NCBI GenBank assembly: GCA_029932855.1
Contig: JAOZPG010000025.1
Span: forward strand, 1 to 34,231
Source: Bacteroidales bacterium
GTDB taxonomy: Bacteria; Bacteroidota; Bacteroidia; Bacteroidales; VadinHA17
Reading direction: 5' to 3'
Length of the DNA stretch: 34,231 nucleotides
This document shows, in pieces, positions 7,433 to 15,649 of this stretch (within the stretch, counting starts at the first letter, position 1; each line of letters opens with the position of its first letter). The position numbers were made by a program, and so were the translations under genes. The notes beneath the pieces were generated by a model. The model had not been told where the DNA came from. It searched no databases and saw only the letters and a list, made by a program, of their open reading frames with translations.

Positions 7433-8536
7433 ATGAGAGAAAAAGCTACAACCTTATATATAGGGCCCCAGCATCCGGGGATAACCGGGAATATGATGAT
7501 CCGCCTTAAGGTGGAAGGAGATACTATTGTTAAGGCTATTACTGAAGTAGGATACTTGCACAGGTCCTTCGAGAAGCTGGCCGAAAGGAGAAACTGGCTG
7601 CAGGCATTTACGCTTATGTGCCGTTTTTGTGTTCCTGAACCGGACCCGGTTGAAGAAACATATTCACGTGCTGTTGAACTGCTTGAAGGAAGGTCGGTTC
7701 CCGACAGGGCAAAATTCCTGCGGGTTCTTGTACTTGAACTGGCCCGTATCTCTTCACAGTTACTGTGGTATGGCGGACAGGGTGCTTCTTTGGGCCTTTA
7801 TACAATTGGCCAGTGGAGTGTGGGAGACAGGAATTATATCCTTGACCTGTTTGAGGAACTTACCGGAGCAAGGGTTTACCATATGTATATCTGGCCCGGA
7901 GGAGTTCGCAGGGATATGCCGGAAGGATTTGAAAAGAGGGTCTTGAAGACAATGGATTACCTTGAAGGCAGGCTGGATGAGTATGAAGCACTGATGTTTG
8001 ATAATGCGATATTTAAAAAGAGAACACAGGGTATAGCAATAATTGATAAAGAGAAGGCTATAGAATGGGGTGTTGTGGGTCCGCCTCTGAGAGGCTGCGG
8101 CATTAAAAGTGATATACGTATTGATGATCCTTATGAAGTGTATGAGCATCTTGATTTTGAGATTCCTGTTTATGAAGGAGGAGATATATGGGCAAGAGCA
8201 TTGGTTAGAAGAGATGAGATAAGGCAGTCAATAAGAATTGTGAGGCAGGTTATAAAAGAAATGCCGGGTGGTTCTTATTATAACAAGGTGCCTAATCCTC
8301 AAAAGTGGACTATTCAGAAAGGAGATGCTTATGCCCGTACTGAGGCTGTACGTGGAGAGATTGGCTTTTATGTTGTTAGTGATGGCAGTAATCATCCCAG
8401 GCGTGCCCACATGAGGGGTGCTGCCTATGTTCATGGTATTACACTGCTGGAAGATATTCTTAAAGGAGCCAATGTTGCGGATGTTTCATCTATTATGAAT
8501 AGCCTGGGGACATGTCCCCCTGAAATTGAACGTTAA
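7433..8536 (+). CDS. NuoD/[NiFe]-hydrogenase large-subunit-like protein lacking a full NiFe site (MbxL/MbsL)
   Basis: This 367-residue protein is homologous to NuoD and to the large subunit of group 4 [NiFe] hydrogenases. N-terminal blocks GPQHPG (11-16) and GYLHRSFEKLAERR (40-53) are conserved. The N-terminal cysteine pair is present as C63-x-x-C66 (LMCRFCVPEPD). At the C-terminus the hydrogenase motif DPCxxCxxR is replaced by GTCPPEIER: C361 remains but the last ligand is E364, the residue found at that place in complex I (GEVDR ending). Three of four Ni-Fe ligands are therefore present, and no C-terminal maturation extension follows Arg367. No hydrogenase maturation genes are nearby. A working [NiFe] site is unlikely; sulfane or disulfide reduction as in MBS is the best inference. 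Confidence 0.9.
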   Translation: MREKATTLYIGPQHPGITGNMMIRLKVEGDTIVKAITEVGYLHRSFEKLAERRNWLQAFTLMCRFCVPEPDPVEETYSRAVELLEGRSVPDRAKFLRVLVLELARISSQLLWYGGQGASLGLYTIGQWSVGDRNYILDLFEELTGARVYHMYIWPGGVRRDMPEGFEKRVLKTMDYLEGRLDEYEALMFDNAIFKKRTQGIAIIDKEKAIEWGVVGPPLRGCGIKSDIRIDDPYEVYEHLDFEIPVYEGGDIWARALVRRDEIRQSIRIVRQVIKEMPGGSYYNKVPNPQKWTIQKGDAYARTEAVRGEIGFYVVSDGSNHPRRAHMRGAAYVHGITLLEDILKGANVADVSSIMNSLGTCPPEIER

Positions 8537-8548
8537 AGATTGTAGATT

Positions 8549-10342
8549 ATGAGTTTTTTCGATTTAAAAGGAACGCTTAGCCCTTTCTCTGCCTTGAAGC
8601 AGTTTGGCAGGAAGCCGCATACTATTCAATACCCGAAAGAGGATAAGGAGGCAGCTGACCGTTACAGAGGCTTTCATTATAATGAGATGGAGGATTGCAT
8701 TGGATGTGGGAACTGTTCTACAATATGTCAGAATGCAGCCATTGATATGGTTAAGGTGGAAGGACAGGAAGCATCTAAAGGAGATTCGGGACTCAGGCCC
8801 AGGGTGGATAACGGAAGGTGTTGCTGGTGCGGATTATGTGTGGATGTTTGTCCCACAGGAAGCCTGAGCCTTACCAAAGATTACCTTTATGTTAGTGATG
8901 ATGCAGATTCTTTTTTATTTACTCCCGGTCTTGATAATCCCGGGGGAAAAGATAATGTTTCTTTCTTCAGTACCAAAGAATCGAGCCTCAACGACTTTGC
9001 CAGGATACCAATGCCTGAACTGGAGGGAAAAGAAAGAATAAAATCATTTGCTGAGGTAGTGCTTGGATATAATGAAGCTGAAGCAAGGGCTGAGGCAAGC
9101 AGGTGTATCAGTTGCGGATTGTGTAGCGAGGTGTGTCCCGAGCACATGCATATTCCTGAGTATATTAATGCAATTGCCGGCGGTAATGACCAGGATGCCT
9201 TGAGGATAATCTATGATAATAACCCCTTACCTGAGATGTGTGGCAAGGTTTGTACACGCAGGTGTGAGGATGTTTGTGCCATTCAGACACGTGGCGAAGC
9301 TATTGCAATTCGCTGGCTGAAGAGGTATGCAACGGAGACTGCTGATAATGCAGAACTGATAAGGGAAATAGTAAATCCTGAGATCAAAGAGGCTAATGGC
9401 TATAAGGTTGGAATAGTAGGGGCCGGTCCATCGGGACTAACAGCTGCATATTATCTTGCACTGAGGGGATTTGATGTAAGTATATATGAATCAAACAAAC
9501 AGGCCGGGGGTATGACCATGTATGGTATTCCAAAATACCGTTTCCCCGAGGATAGCCTGCAAAAGCAGATTGATTATATAACTTCTATTGGAGTAAAAAT
9601 TCATTTCAATACCAGTGTAGGTAAAGATATAAGCTTCGAAGAGGTCTATAAGCAGAACGATGCAGTTTTTATGGGTGTTGGATTCCTTAAGCCATGGACA
9701 CTTGGCATTGAGGGAGAAGAGCTGAAAGGTTCTGAGCAGGCGGTGACTTTTCTGCATGCAGCAAACAGCGGATTGCAGGTAGATGTTGGTGATAAAGTGG
9801 CAGTGATAGGTGGCGGTAATGTTGCCATTGACGCTGCACGTGTTTCTGCCAGGATGAATGCTGAAGTGACTATACTGTATCGTCGCAGGGTTGAAGATAT
9901 GCCTGCCGACTGGGAAGAGATTGAGGGAGCCGAAGATGAAGGAATAAACATTGTGCCCCAGGCTATTCCAATTAAGTTTCATAGTGATGAAACAGGCAGG
10001 ATCAAGTCGGTTGAATACCTTAAGGCAAAAATGGTTCCTGATGAGGGAGGAGGAAGGCCAAAGCCTGTGCCTATTGAGGGCAGCAACACTATTGTAGAGG
10101 TTACAGCGGTACTGGGAGCTATTGGACAGCAGGGTGATTACAGCTTCCTGAAGGGAGAGTTTGAGGAAAAGATTAAAACTGAAAGAGGCAGGTTTGTTGT
10201 GAATGAATTTCAGCAAACTTCTGATCCAAAAGTATTTGCAGGGGGCGATGCTGTAAACCGCACGGCAGATGCTATATCAGCAATAGCAGATGGTTATCGT
10301 GCAGTGAAAGGTATAGAAGAGATGTTAATGAAGAAAGCTTAA
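8549..10342 (+). CDS. Fusion of a NuoI-like ferredoxin (MbxN) and a GltD/NfnB-like NAD(P)H oxidoreductase
   Basis: This 597-residue protein combines two modules. Residues 1 to about 110 are a two-cluster ferredoxin, with C50-C53-C56-C60 and C91-C94-C97-C101 in CxxCxxCxxxC spacing and an extra C92. Residues about 165-597 resemble the GltD/NfnB/SudA family. They have a CxxCxxCxxxCP motif (C186, C189, C192, C196), a C231-x3-C235-x3-C239-x3-C243 set, an FAD-binding GAGPSG (291-296), an NAD(P)-binding GGGNVA (421-426) followed by YRRR (444-447), and a GGDAVNRT end block (565-572). The basic YRRR favours NADPH, but this is inference. In archaeal MBX/MBS operons the last gene encodes only the ferredoxin part (N). 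The fusion would let the complex exchange electrons directly with NAD(P)H. It is the last gene of the operon. Confidence 0.92.
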   Translation: MSFFDLKGTLSPFSALKQFGRKPHTIQYPKEDKEAADRYRGFHYNEMEDCIGCGNCSTICQNAAIDMVKVEGQEASKGDSGLRPRVDNGRCCWCGLCVDVCPTGSLSLTKDYLYVSDDADSFLFTPGLDNPGGKDNVSFFSTKESSLNDFARIPMPELEGKERIKSFAEVVLGYNEAEARAEASRCISCGLCSEVCPEHMHIPEYINAIAGGNDQDALRIIYDNNPLPEMCGKVCTRRCEDVCAIQTRGEAIAIRWLKRYATETADNAELIREIVNPEIKEANGYKVGIVGAGPSGLTAAYYLALRGFDVSIYESNKQAGGMTMYGIPKYRFPEDSLQKQIDYITSIGVKIHFNTSVGKDISFEEVYKQNDAVFMGVGFLKPWTLGIEGEELKGSEQAVTFLHAANSGLQVDVGDKVAVIGGGNVAIDAARVSARMNAEVTILYRRRVEDMPADWEEIEGAEDEGINIVPQAIPIKFHSDETGRIKSVEYLKAKMVPDEGGGRPKPVPIEGSNTIVEVTAVLGAIGQQGDYSFLKGEFEEKIKTERGRFVVNEFQQTSDPKVFAGGDAVNRTADAISAIADGYRAVKGIEEMLMKKA

Positions 10343-10378
10343 ACAAAGCTGGCAGCCCGTGTAAATTCTACGGAGGCC

Positions 10379-10399
10379 CGGACAAATGTCTTTGTTCCG
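10379..10399. terminator. Possible weak hairpin between convergent genes
   Basis: The gap between the NAD(P)H fusion gene and the convergent cupin gene holds an imperfect stem: CGGACAAA pairs with TTTG-T-TCCG with one bulged T and a 4-base loop. No clean T-run follows on either strand. It is the only stem seen in the gap and could end the long operon weakly, but the evidence is thin. Confidence 0.25.
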
Positions 10400-10416
10400 C
10401 CCAAAACTATTACTGT

Positions 10417-10767
10417 TTATTCAAATTCTTTGGGAACTCCACAGATAATTACCAGGTCTTTGTCTTTCGACTTATTGCGGTACTGGTGTTTTTCATTTGG
10501 CAGCACCAGTGCAAAATCGCCTGTCTTTATTGGTTTTTCATCCCCGGCTTCATTTATCAGTGCACCTTCACCATCAATGATATAGTTCATATGCTCATAA
10601 TCGTGCCGGTGGTAGGGGGTATAACCCCCTGCCTCTACTGTAAAAACACGATATGAATATACAGGAGCCCCATCCTCACCGGAAAGCGGGATTTGCTTCC
10701 AGGCCTTATAGGCACCTTCCATGCTTACTTTATTTTTCTTAACATCTGAAAGAGATATTACTTTCAT
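10417..10767 (-). CDS. Small single-domain cupin protein
   Basis: This 116-residue protein begins at the ATG at 10767 (MKVISLSD); an in-frame ATG 27 bases upstream would add nine unconvincing residues. It folds as one cupin barrel: the first motif contributes H53, H55 and H59 (PYHRHDYEHMNYIIDGEG region) and the second contributes H94 (LPNEKHQYRN), a normal set of metal ligands. It has no signal peptide, so it is cytoplasmic. The substrate cannot be read from the sequence; cupins of this size are sugar isomerase-like, dioxygenase-like or purely sensory. It lies 53 bases downstream of the aldolase gene on the same strand and may be cotranscribed with it. Confidence 0.8.
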   Translation of the reverse strand: MKVISLSDVKKNKVSMEGAYKAWKQIPLSGEDGAPVYSYRVFTVEAGGYTPYHRHDYEHMNYIIDGEGALINEAGDEKPIKTGDFALVLPNEKHQYRNKSKDKDLVIICGVPKEFE

Positions 10768-10820
10768 AGTAAAAAAATTATTATTCCGGGGCATGGATCA
10801 GCTTCTTAATTAGCAATCAG

Positions 10821-11891
10821 TTAGTTCTTATTTATTGCATTAAGATCTTCAAATGCTTCCTCAAGACGTGCTATAAAACTTGCTTCACCTTTCCTGAGCC
10901 ATGCACGTGGATCATAGTACTTTTTGTTTGGCTTATCATCTCCCTCGGGATTTCCTATCTGGGTTTGCAGGTAATCTTTTGAGGCTTTGTAATAATCATG
11001 AACTCCGTCCCAGAAAGCCCATTGCATATCTGTGTCGAGATTCATTTTAATTACACCATAATCAATAGCTTCTTTAATCTGGTGTTTTTCTGAACCTGAT
11101 CCACCATGAAATACGAAGTGTACAGGATTGACCCCGGTTTTGTATTTCTTTTGGATATAGTCCTGTGAGTTTTTAAGAATAATAGGCTTAAGCTCAACAT
11201 TTCCGGGCTTGTAAACACCGTGAACATTGCCAAATGAAGCTGCAATAGTAAAAGCATCACTGATATTGGATAATTCTTCGTAGGCATATGCCACTTCTTC
11301 GGGCTGGGTGTATAAACGCGAACTGTCAATATCTGAATTATCAACTCCATCTTCTTCGCCCCCGGTTATTCCTAATTCAATTTCCAATGTCATACCTATC
11401 TTGCTCATTCTTTGAAGGTATCCCTTGCTTATTTCAATATTTTCTTTAATGGGTTCCTCTGAAAGGTCAAGCATATGAGAACTGAAAAGGGGGCTTCCTG
11501 ATTGCTCATAATATTTTTCTCCGGCATCCAGCAGTCCGGATATCCATGGCAGCAGTTTTTTTGCAGCATGATCGGTATGCAGGATCACAGGAATATCATA
11601 ATATTTGGCCATTATATGTATATGATGTGCTGCAGAAATAGCTCCTGCAATAGCTGCTTTCTGGTTTTCATTTGAAATACTCTTACCTCCATAAAATACA
11701 GCACCTCCGTTTGAGAGTTGTATAATTACTGGAGAATTAACTTTTGCGGCAGTTTCAAGTACTGCGTTTACCGAGTTTGTGCCAATTACATTTACGGCAG
11801 GAATAGCAAAGTTTTCAGCATTAGCATAATCGAATAATTCTTTTACTTCCTTACCATATAATACACCTGATCTGAATTTTTTGGTTGTCAT
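10821..11891 (-). CDS. fbaA: Class II fructose-1,6-bisphosphate aldolase
   Basis: This 356-residue enzyme has the length and motifs of the E. coli FbaA type (class IIA). The catalytic Asp and zinc His lie in HTDHAA (D107, H108), further zinc ligands are H224 (GNVHG) and H262 (FHGGSGS), and the phosphate-binding NLDTD block is at 284-288. The protein cleaves fructose 1,6-bisphosphate to dihydroxyacetone phosphate and glyceraldehyde 3-phosphate in glycolysis and catalyses the reverse reaction in gluconeogenesis. It is cytoplasmic and zinc dependent. The start ATG at 11891 fits the usual N-terminus. A -7-like element lies about 50 bases upstream. Confidence 0.96.
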   Translation of the reverse strand: MTTKKFRSGVLYGKEVKELFDYANAENFAIPAVNVIGTNSVNAVLETAAKVNSPVIIQLSNGGAVFYGGKSISNENQKAAIAGAISAAHHIHIMAKYYDIPVILHTDHAAKKLLPWISGLLDAGEKYYEQSGSPLFSSHMLDLSEEPIKENIEISKGYLQRMSKIGMTLEIELGITGGEEDGVDNSDIDSSRLYTQPEEVAYAYEELSNISDAFTIAASFGNVHGVYKPGNVELKPIILKNSQDYIQKKYKTGVNPVHFVFHGGSGSEKHQIKEAIDYGVIKMNLDTDMQWAFWDGVHDYYKASKDYLQTQIGNPEGDDKPNKKYYDPRAWLRKGEASFIARLEEAFEDLNAINKN

Positions 11892-11940
11892 AATATTGTT
11901 TTTGTTATAGAATGGTAAATTTTATTAATATATCAATCAT

Positions 11941-11948
11941 CAAAGATA
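11941..11948 (-). promoter_or_regulatory. Candidate -7 element upstream of the aldolase gene
   Basis: On the minus strand this reads TATCTTTG, an exact match to the Bacteroidota -7 consensus TAnnTTTG, and it lies 50 bases before the fbaA start codon. No TTTG or TTG is found 19-21 bases upstream, so the -33 half is missing or degenerate. Confidence 0.35.
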
Positions 11949-12028
11949 ATATTTAGGGAATTGGAAATCCAGTCGCTTTATAAAATCTTTTTAGCTTTAA
12001 CTGCTTTAATATGTTTTTCAGGAGAAAT

Positions 12029-13348
12029 TTATTTCCGCCTTATTATTTTCCCGGTGTAATTAAATCCGGAGCCTGAGATCTTTAATAAATATATTCCATC
12101 TGGCAGATTTTGCAGTTTTATGACAAAGCTGCTGTTATAAGTTGAATATGAATATAATTTAATTCCTGCCAGACTGTATATATCGATATTTACTTTAGTA
12201 CTTTTTTCAGCTAGTATGATAGTTAATGCATCCCGGAAAGGATTTGGGAAGACCTGTATGCTTTTTCCCGGATCAGGATGGCCGGCTGACAGTTCGGCTG
12301 AGTAATAATATTCAAGTCGATCGTAATAATGCCAGGAATTATCTTTCCAGTTATGACTTTCTTCAGAGACGAGGTCTTCATATAGATCATACTCATATAT
12401 GTATCGGGTATTAACATTCCAGATGCTGTTATCCCAGATAAAATATTGAATAAGGGTGTTTTGCAGCTGTTCATTATAACTGTATTCATATTTTACCACA
12501 TTATTCCATTGGAGACCGTCCCATGACTGGTATTTTTTCTCAATAGGATTATCAAAGTCTGAATAGCTATAAGTTATAAGGCTTGACGGAACCCAATCTG
12601 TGGTATTGTTGTCCCATTTGCTCTGAATTTCACTGCTAAGCAGATCGGCATTATAATCATAGCTGCTGTGATTCTGGTTATTCCAGGAGTGCTGGCTCGT
12701 ATCCCACTTCATCCTGGTCATAGCGCTTTTTTTGTTATCAGCATACTCATACAGGAACTGGTAATCATTAATGAACCCGGAGCTGTCTGAAAGCCAGTAT
12801 TGTCTTTTATAATTTATTAAATTATTATTCCCGTCAAAGAGATATGAATACATTGAAAGACTATCCCAGCCCGATGTTATTACATTCCATGAAAACACAA
12901 GATAATGATCAAGCAGGGATGATGCATTATAATAATATTCCCTCCTGGAAGATAATTCCCAATTAGCGGATATTGCAGACCATTTACTGCTTACGATATT
13001 GCTTAACCGGTTATTATCTTCATAAACACGTTCTTCCTTGCTGTAAGCAGCCCAGATAGAAAGCCCGGAATCCCATAAACTGGTATTTATGGTGGTAAGC
13101 TTCCCCTGCTCATTATAATCATAGCTTATGTTCTGATAATTTTCCCAGCTTGTTTGATCCGGGGAATAAAGGAGATAATATACCGAATCCAGCAACCTTG
13201 AAGATGATTTTACAGGCTGTTGAAATGAGTATGGATAGTATATTGAGTCTGGCAAGCTTTCCATTGCCAGGTCGGGAGAATAAATATCTTCCTGTGAAAA
13301 AGAGACAAAGCTTATTAAACTGAACAATAATAATGTAGAAAACCTCAT
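12029..13348 (-). CDS. T9SS-secreted protein built of ~30-residue Trp/Tyr repeats
   Basis: The start at 13348 gives 439 residues and a clean signal peptide (MRFSTLLLFSLISFVSFSQ). Residues about 60-350 consist of about ten tandem repeats with the pattern W-D-x5-W-x7-Y-x-Y. The leading tryptophans fall at 92, 123, 154, 185, 215, 245, 276, 305 and 334, a period of 29-31 residues, with a partial unit at W68. The C-terminal 75 residues form a type A type IX sorting domain (VFPNPF near 366-371, LPDGIYLLKISG, ending KIIRRK). The protein is therefore exported and probably attached to or released from the cell surface. The repeats resemble YD-type or sugar-binding aromatic repeats, but I do not recognise the family. 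It stands alone on its strand. Confidence 0.85.
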   Translation of the reverse strand: MRFSTLLLFSLISFVSFSQEDIYSPDLAMESLPDSIYYPYSFQQPVKSSSRLLDSVYYLLYSPDQTSWENYQNISYDYNEQGKLTTINTSLWDSGLSIWAAYSKEERVYEDNNRLSNIVSSKWSAISANWELSSRREYYYNASSLLDHYLVFSWNVITSGWDSLSMYSYLFDGNNNLINYKRQYWLSDSSGFINDYQFLYEYADNKKSAMTRMKWDTSQHSWNNQNHSSYDYNADLLSSEIQSKWDNNTTDWVPSSLITYSYSDFDNPIEKKYQSWDGLQWNNVVKYEYSYNEQLQNTLIQYFIWDNSIWNVNTRYIYEYDLYEDLVSEESHNWKDNSWHYYDRLEYYYSAELSAGHPDPGKSIQVFPNPFRDALTIILAEKSTKVNIDIYSLAGIKLYSYSTYNSSFVIKLQNLPDGIYLLKISGSGFNYTGKIIRRK

Positions 13349-13497
13349 TTTTGTATTTAACAGATTTAAATGTCTTAAAATCTTAAAGTAATAGAAATAT
13401 AATAACACAAAGCAGTATAAATGCAAATTCCCGGATTATTATATTTACAGCTATCTAATAATTAATAGTATTATAAAATAATATACGTAAAGATAAT

Positions 13498-14082
13498 TTA
13501 ATTAGTTTCCTGATTGGTGTTGACCCCGGTTATCCTGTAGCTCCTGAGTTCTTTTGCCAGTGTTCTTGCACCGGGACTATACTGCTCAAGAGTTCTCCAA
13601 AAAGCCGGTCCGTGATTTTTCTGAACAGTATGTGTCAGTTCATGAAGTATTACATAATCTATCAAATGATCCGGCAGGTCCATAAGCTTAATGTTAAGGC
13701 TGATGTTGTTCTTTGCTGAGCAACTACCCCATAAGGTTTTTTGATTTCTTAGGCTTAGTTTGCGGTATTCTAAACCATGCTTTTTTGAAAGGTAGGCCAG
13801 TCTTGAAGGTAAATATACCTTTGCCCTGGCTTTCAGAGTGTTGTAATCAAGCCCTTTGTCATTTATTTTTTGCCTTTCCAGGTTTTTTAAACTTTTCTCT
13901 TTATGTTTTAATATCCAGGATTTTTCTTTTTGTGCAAAGCTCAAAGCCAGTTTGTAAGGTATCCATACAGGAATAACGACAAGCACTTTGCCGTCATTAG
14001 CAATACGAATGCTTAATCTTTTAGCTTTCTTGCTCTTATTAATATTTATCTCACCTATTTCTTTAATAAAAAATTCTTTCAC
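13498..14082 (-). CDS. ygjP: YgjP-type (DUF45) zinc metallopeptidase-like protein
   Basis: This 194-residue cytoplasmic protein starts at GTG (no in-frame ATG fits). It belongs to the YgjP/DUF45 family of M48-like predicted metallopeptidases. The zinc motif is H147-E148-L-T-H151, with H157 (NHGPAFWRTLE) as the likely third ligand. The upstream family signature LWGSCSAKNNISLN (118-130) is present. The physiological substrate of the family is not established to my knowledge, so only a hydrolase activity is suggested. It is divergently transcribed from the TolC-like gene, with 171 bases between the starts. Confidence 0.85.
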   Translation of the reverse strand: MKEFFIKEIGEININKSKKAKRLSIRIANDGKVLVVIPVWIPYKLALSFAQKEKSWILKHKEKSLKNLERQKINDKGLDYNTLKARAKVYLPSRLAYLSKKHGLEYRKLSLRNQKTLWGSCSAKNNISLNIKLMDLPDHLIDYVILHELTHTVQKNHGPAFWRTLEQYSPGARTLAKELRSYRITGVNTNQETN

Positions 14083-14253
14083 CTTATTTCAATATCTTTG
14101 TTTACAAACCTACATAAAAATATAAGTTAATAAGAGTATCAATAAATAGCCAGATATTTAACGGATTATTTGAATTTAAGACATCTGTCATATTAAAATG
14201 CTATAATTATCAATATATTTAGAGGCTGATTTTAATAATGAATTTGTTTTACT

Positions 14254-15621
14254 ATGCGTATCGTTATATTTATAATTACACTTTCAGTTTTACAATTCAC
14301 AACTATTCTGTACGGGCAGGAACAGAAGGTATGGACTTTGCAGGATTGTATAGATTATGCTTATGAGAATAATATTGGTATAAAACAGCAGGGTCTGAAT
14401 ACAATATTCAACGAAAATACCCTGAAGCAATCCAGGATAGGTCAGGCTCCCAGTGTTAATGCAGGGGCTACACATACATATTCCCAGGGAAGGTCTTTGA
14501 ATGAGGCTACTTATCTGTATACTACTGAGGATCAAAATTCTTCGAATTTTAATATCAACAGTAATATTACCTTATTCAATGGTCTTCAGGTGAGGAATAC
14601 TATTAAGCAGAATAAATACAAACTGGAAGCAGGCATCCAGGATATAGAGAAGCTTAAGAACGATATTTCAGTGAACATTGCTCTTTCTTACCTTCAGATA
14701 CTTCTTAATAAGGAGTTATTGGAGGTTTCTGAAAACCAGCTTATTATCACAAAACAACAGGTAGATCGTACAAGGTCGCTTGTTGAAGCCGGCAGTCTGC
14801 CTGAAGGCAAGTTACTTGAGATAGACGCACAGGCGGCAAGAGAAGAGATGCAGGTAATAAATCGTCAGAACCAGCTTGATATTTCTTATCTCAGTTTGAC
14901 ACAAATACTTGATCTCGATTCCGTAGGAGACTTTGAGATAGAACTTCCTGAGCTTGAAAGCCTGATGGCCGAGGATTATATAATTAGCCCGGTTAGTGTA
15001 GTATACCAGGAGGCTCTTAATGTTATGCCTGAAGTACAGGGGGCTGAATTAAGACTTAAAAGTTCAGAGAATGATCTGAAAATTGCAAAAGGGGCAAGGT
15101 CGCCCAGGCTTTCATTGAATGGTAGCTGGGGTGCCAGATATTCTGATGCCTGGCATGAGTTTGATCCCTCTACCGGTTCATTTTCCAGTGATGTTACTCC
15201 TTTCTGGGATCAGATAGATAATAGCCGCAATTGGGGAGTAAGCCTGGGAATGTCTATACCTATTTTTAATGGATGGATGGTTAATACCGGTATAAGTAAT
15301 GCAAGAATAAATATTGAGAATTATCAGTATGAGTTGAAAAATACCCGGAATGTATTATATAAAGAAGTTCAACAGGCTTATGCAGACGCAGTTGCAGCTA
15401 TAAAAAAATACCGGGCAAGCGAAACGGCCGTAATATCAATGAAGAAAGCATTCAGTTATACTGAGGATAAATTCAATGTTGGCCTGATAAATACAGTAGA
15501 TTATAACACATCGAAGAACCAGCTTACACAGGCCCAGTCAGAGCTTCTGCAAGCAAAGTATGAGTATGTGTTTTATATTAATGTTCTTGAATTTTACAGG
15601 GGCAGACCTATAAATTTTTAA
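14254..15621 (+). CDS. TolC-family outer-membrane efflux channel
   Basis: This 455-residue protein begins with a signal peptide (MRIVIFIITLSVLQFTTILYG) and continues with two OEP/TolC repeats of long helices and paired beta strands. The typical start WTLQDCIDYAYENN (about residues 27-40) and the later block YPELQGAELRL-like (VMPEVQGAELRLK, about 258-270) are present. It forms a trimeric channel across the outer membrane for export driven by an inner-membrane pump. It is followed 28 bases later by a HlyD-type adaptor, so the pair makes a two-part outer/periplasmic efflux conduit. No inner-membrane ABC or RND pump is found next to it. Confidence 0.92.
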   Translation: MRIVIFIITLSVLQFTTILYGQEQKVWTLQDCIDYAYENNIGIKQQGLNTIFNENTLKQSRIGQAPSVNAGATHTYSQGRSLNEATYLYTTEDQNSSNFNINSNITLFNGLQVRNTIKQNKYKLEAGIQDIEKLKNDISVNIALSYLQILLNKELLEVSENQLIITKQQVDRTRSLVEAGSLPEGKLLEIDAQAAREEMQVINRQNQLDISYLSLTQILDLDSVGDFEIELPELESLMAEDYIISPVSVVYQEALNVMPEVQGAELRLKSSENDLKIAKGARSPRLSLNGSWGARYSDAWHEFDPSTGSFSSDVTPFWDQIDNSRNWGVSLGMSIPIFNGWMVNTGISNARINIENYQYELKNTRNVLYKEVQQAYADAVAAIKKYRASETAVISMKKAFSYTEDKFNVGLINTVDYNTSKNQLTQAQSELLQAKYEYVFYINVLEFYRGRPINF

Positions 15622-15649
15622 GTAAATAAAATCGTCAAATATTCTGGAT

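Noticed and set aside
6239-8536. Calling the complex a [NiFe] hydrogenase (MBH/Ech type)
   Set aside because: The large subunit lacks the fourth Ni ligand Cys (Glu364), there is no cleavable C-terminal tail, the small subunit has only three Cys, and no hyp or maturation protease genes are nearby.
9491-10216. A 241-residue open frame on the minus strand
   Set aside because: It lies wholly inside the ferredoxin-GltD fusion gene, has no recognisable domain and odd composition. It is an antisense shadow.
1-10342. Calling the operon a canonical complex I (nuo) or a plain Mrp antiporter
   Set aside because: NuoA, NuoJ, NuoE, NuoF and NuoG homologues are absent, while MrpF, G, B and C are present. 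A plain Mrp antiporter would have no NuoB, C, D, H or I relatives.
12029-13348. Nucleotide-level tandem repeats or CRISPR in the repeat protein gene
   Set aside because: The periodicity is at protein level only; the DNA repeats are diverged and there are no conserved direct repeats with unique spacers.
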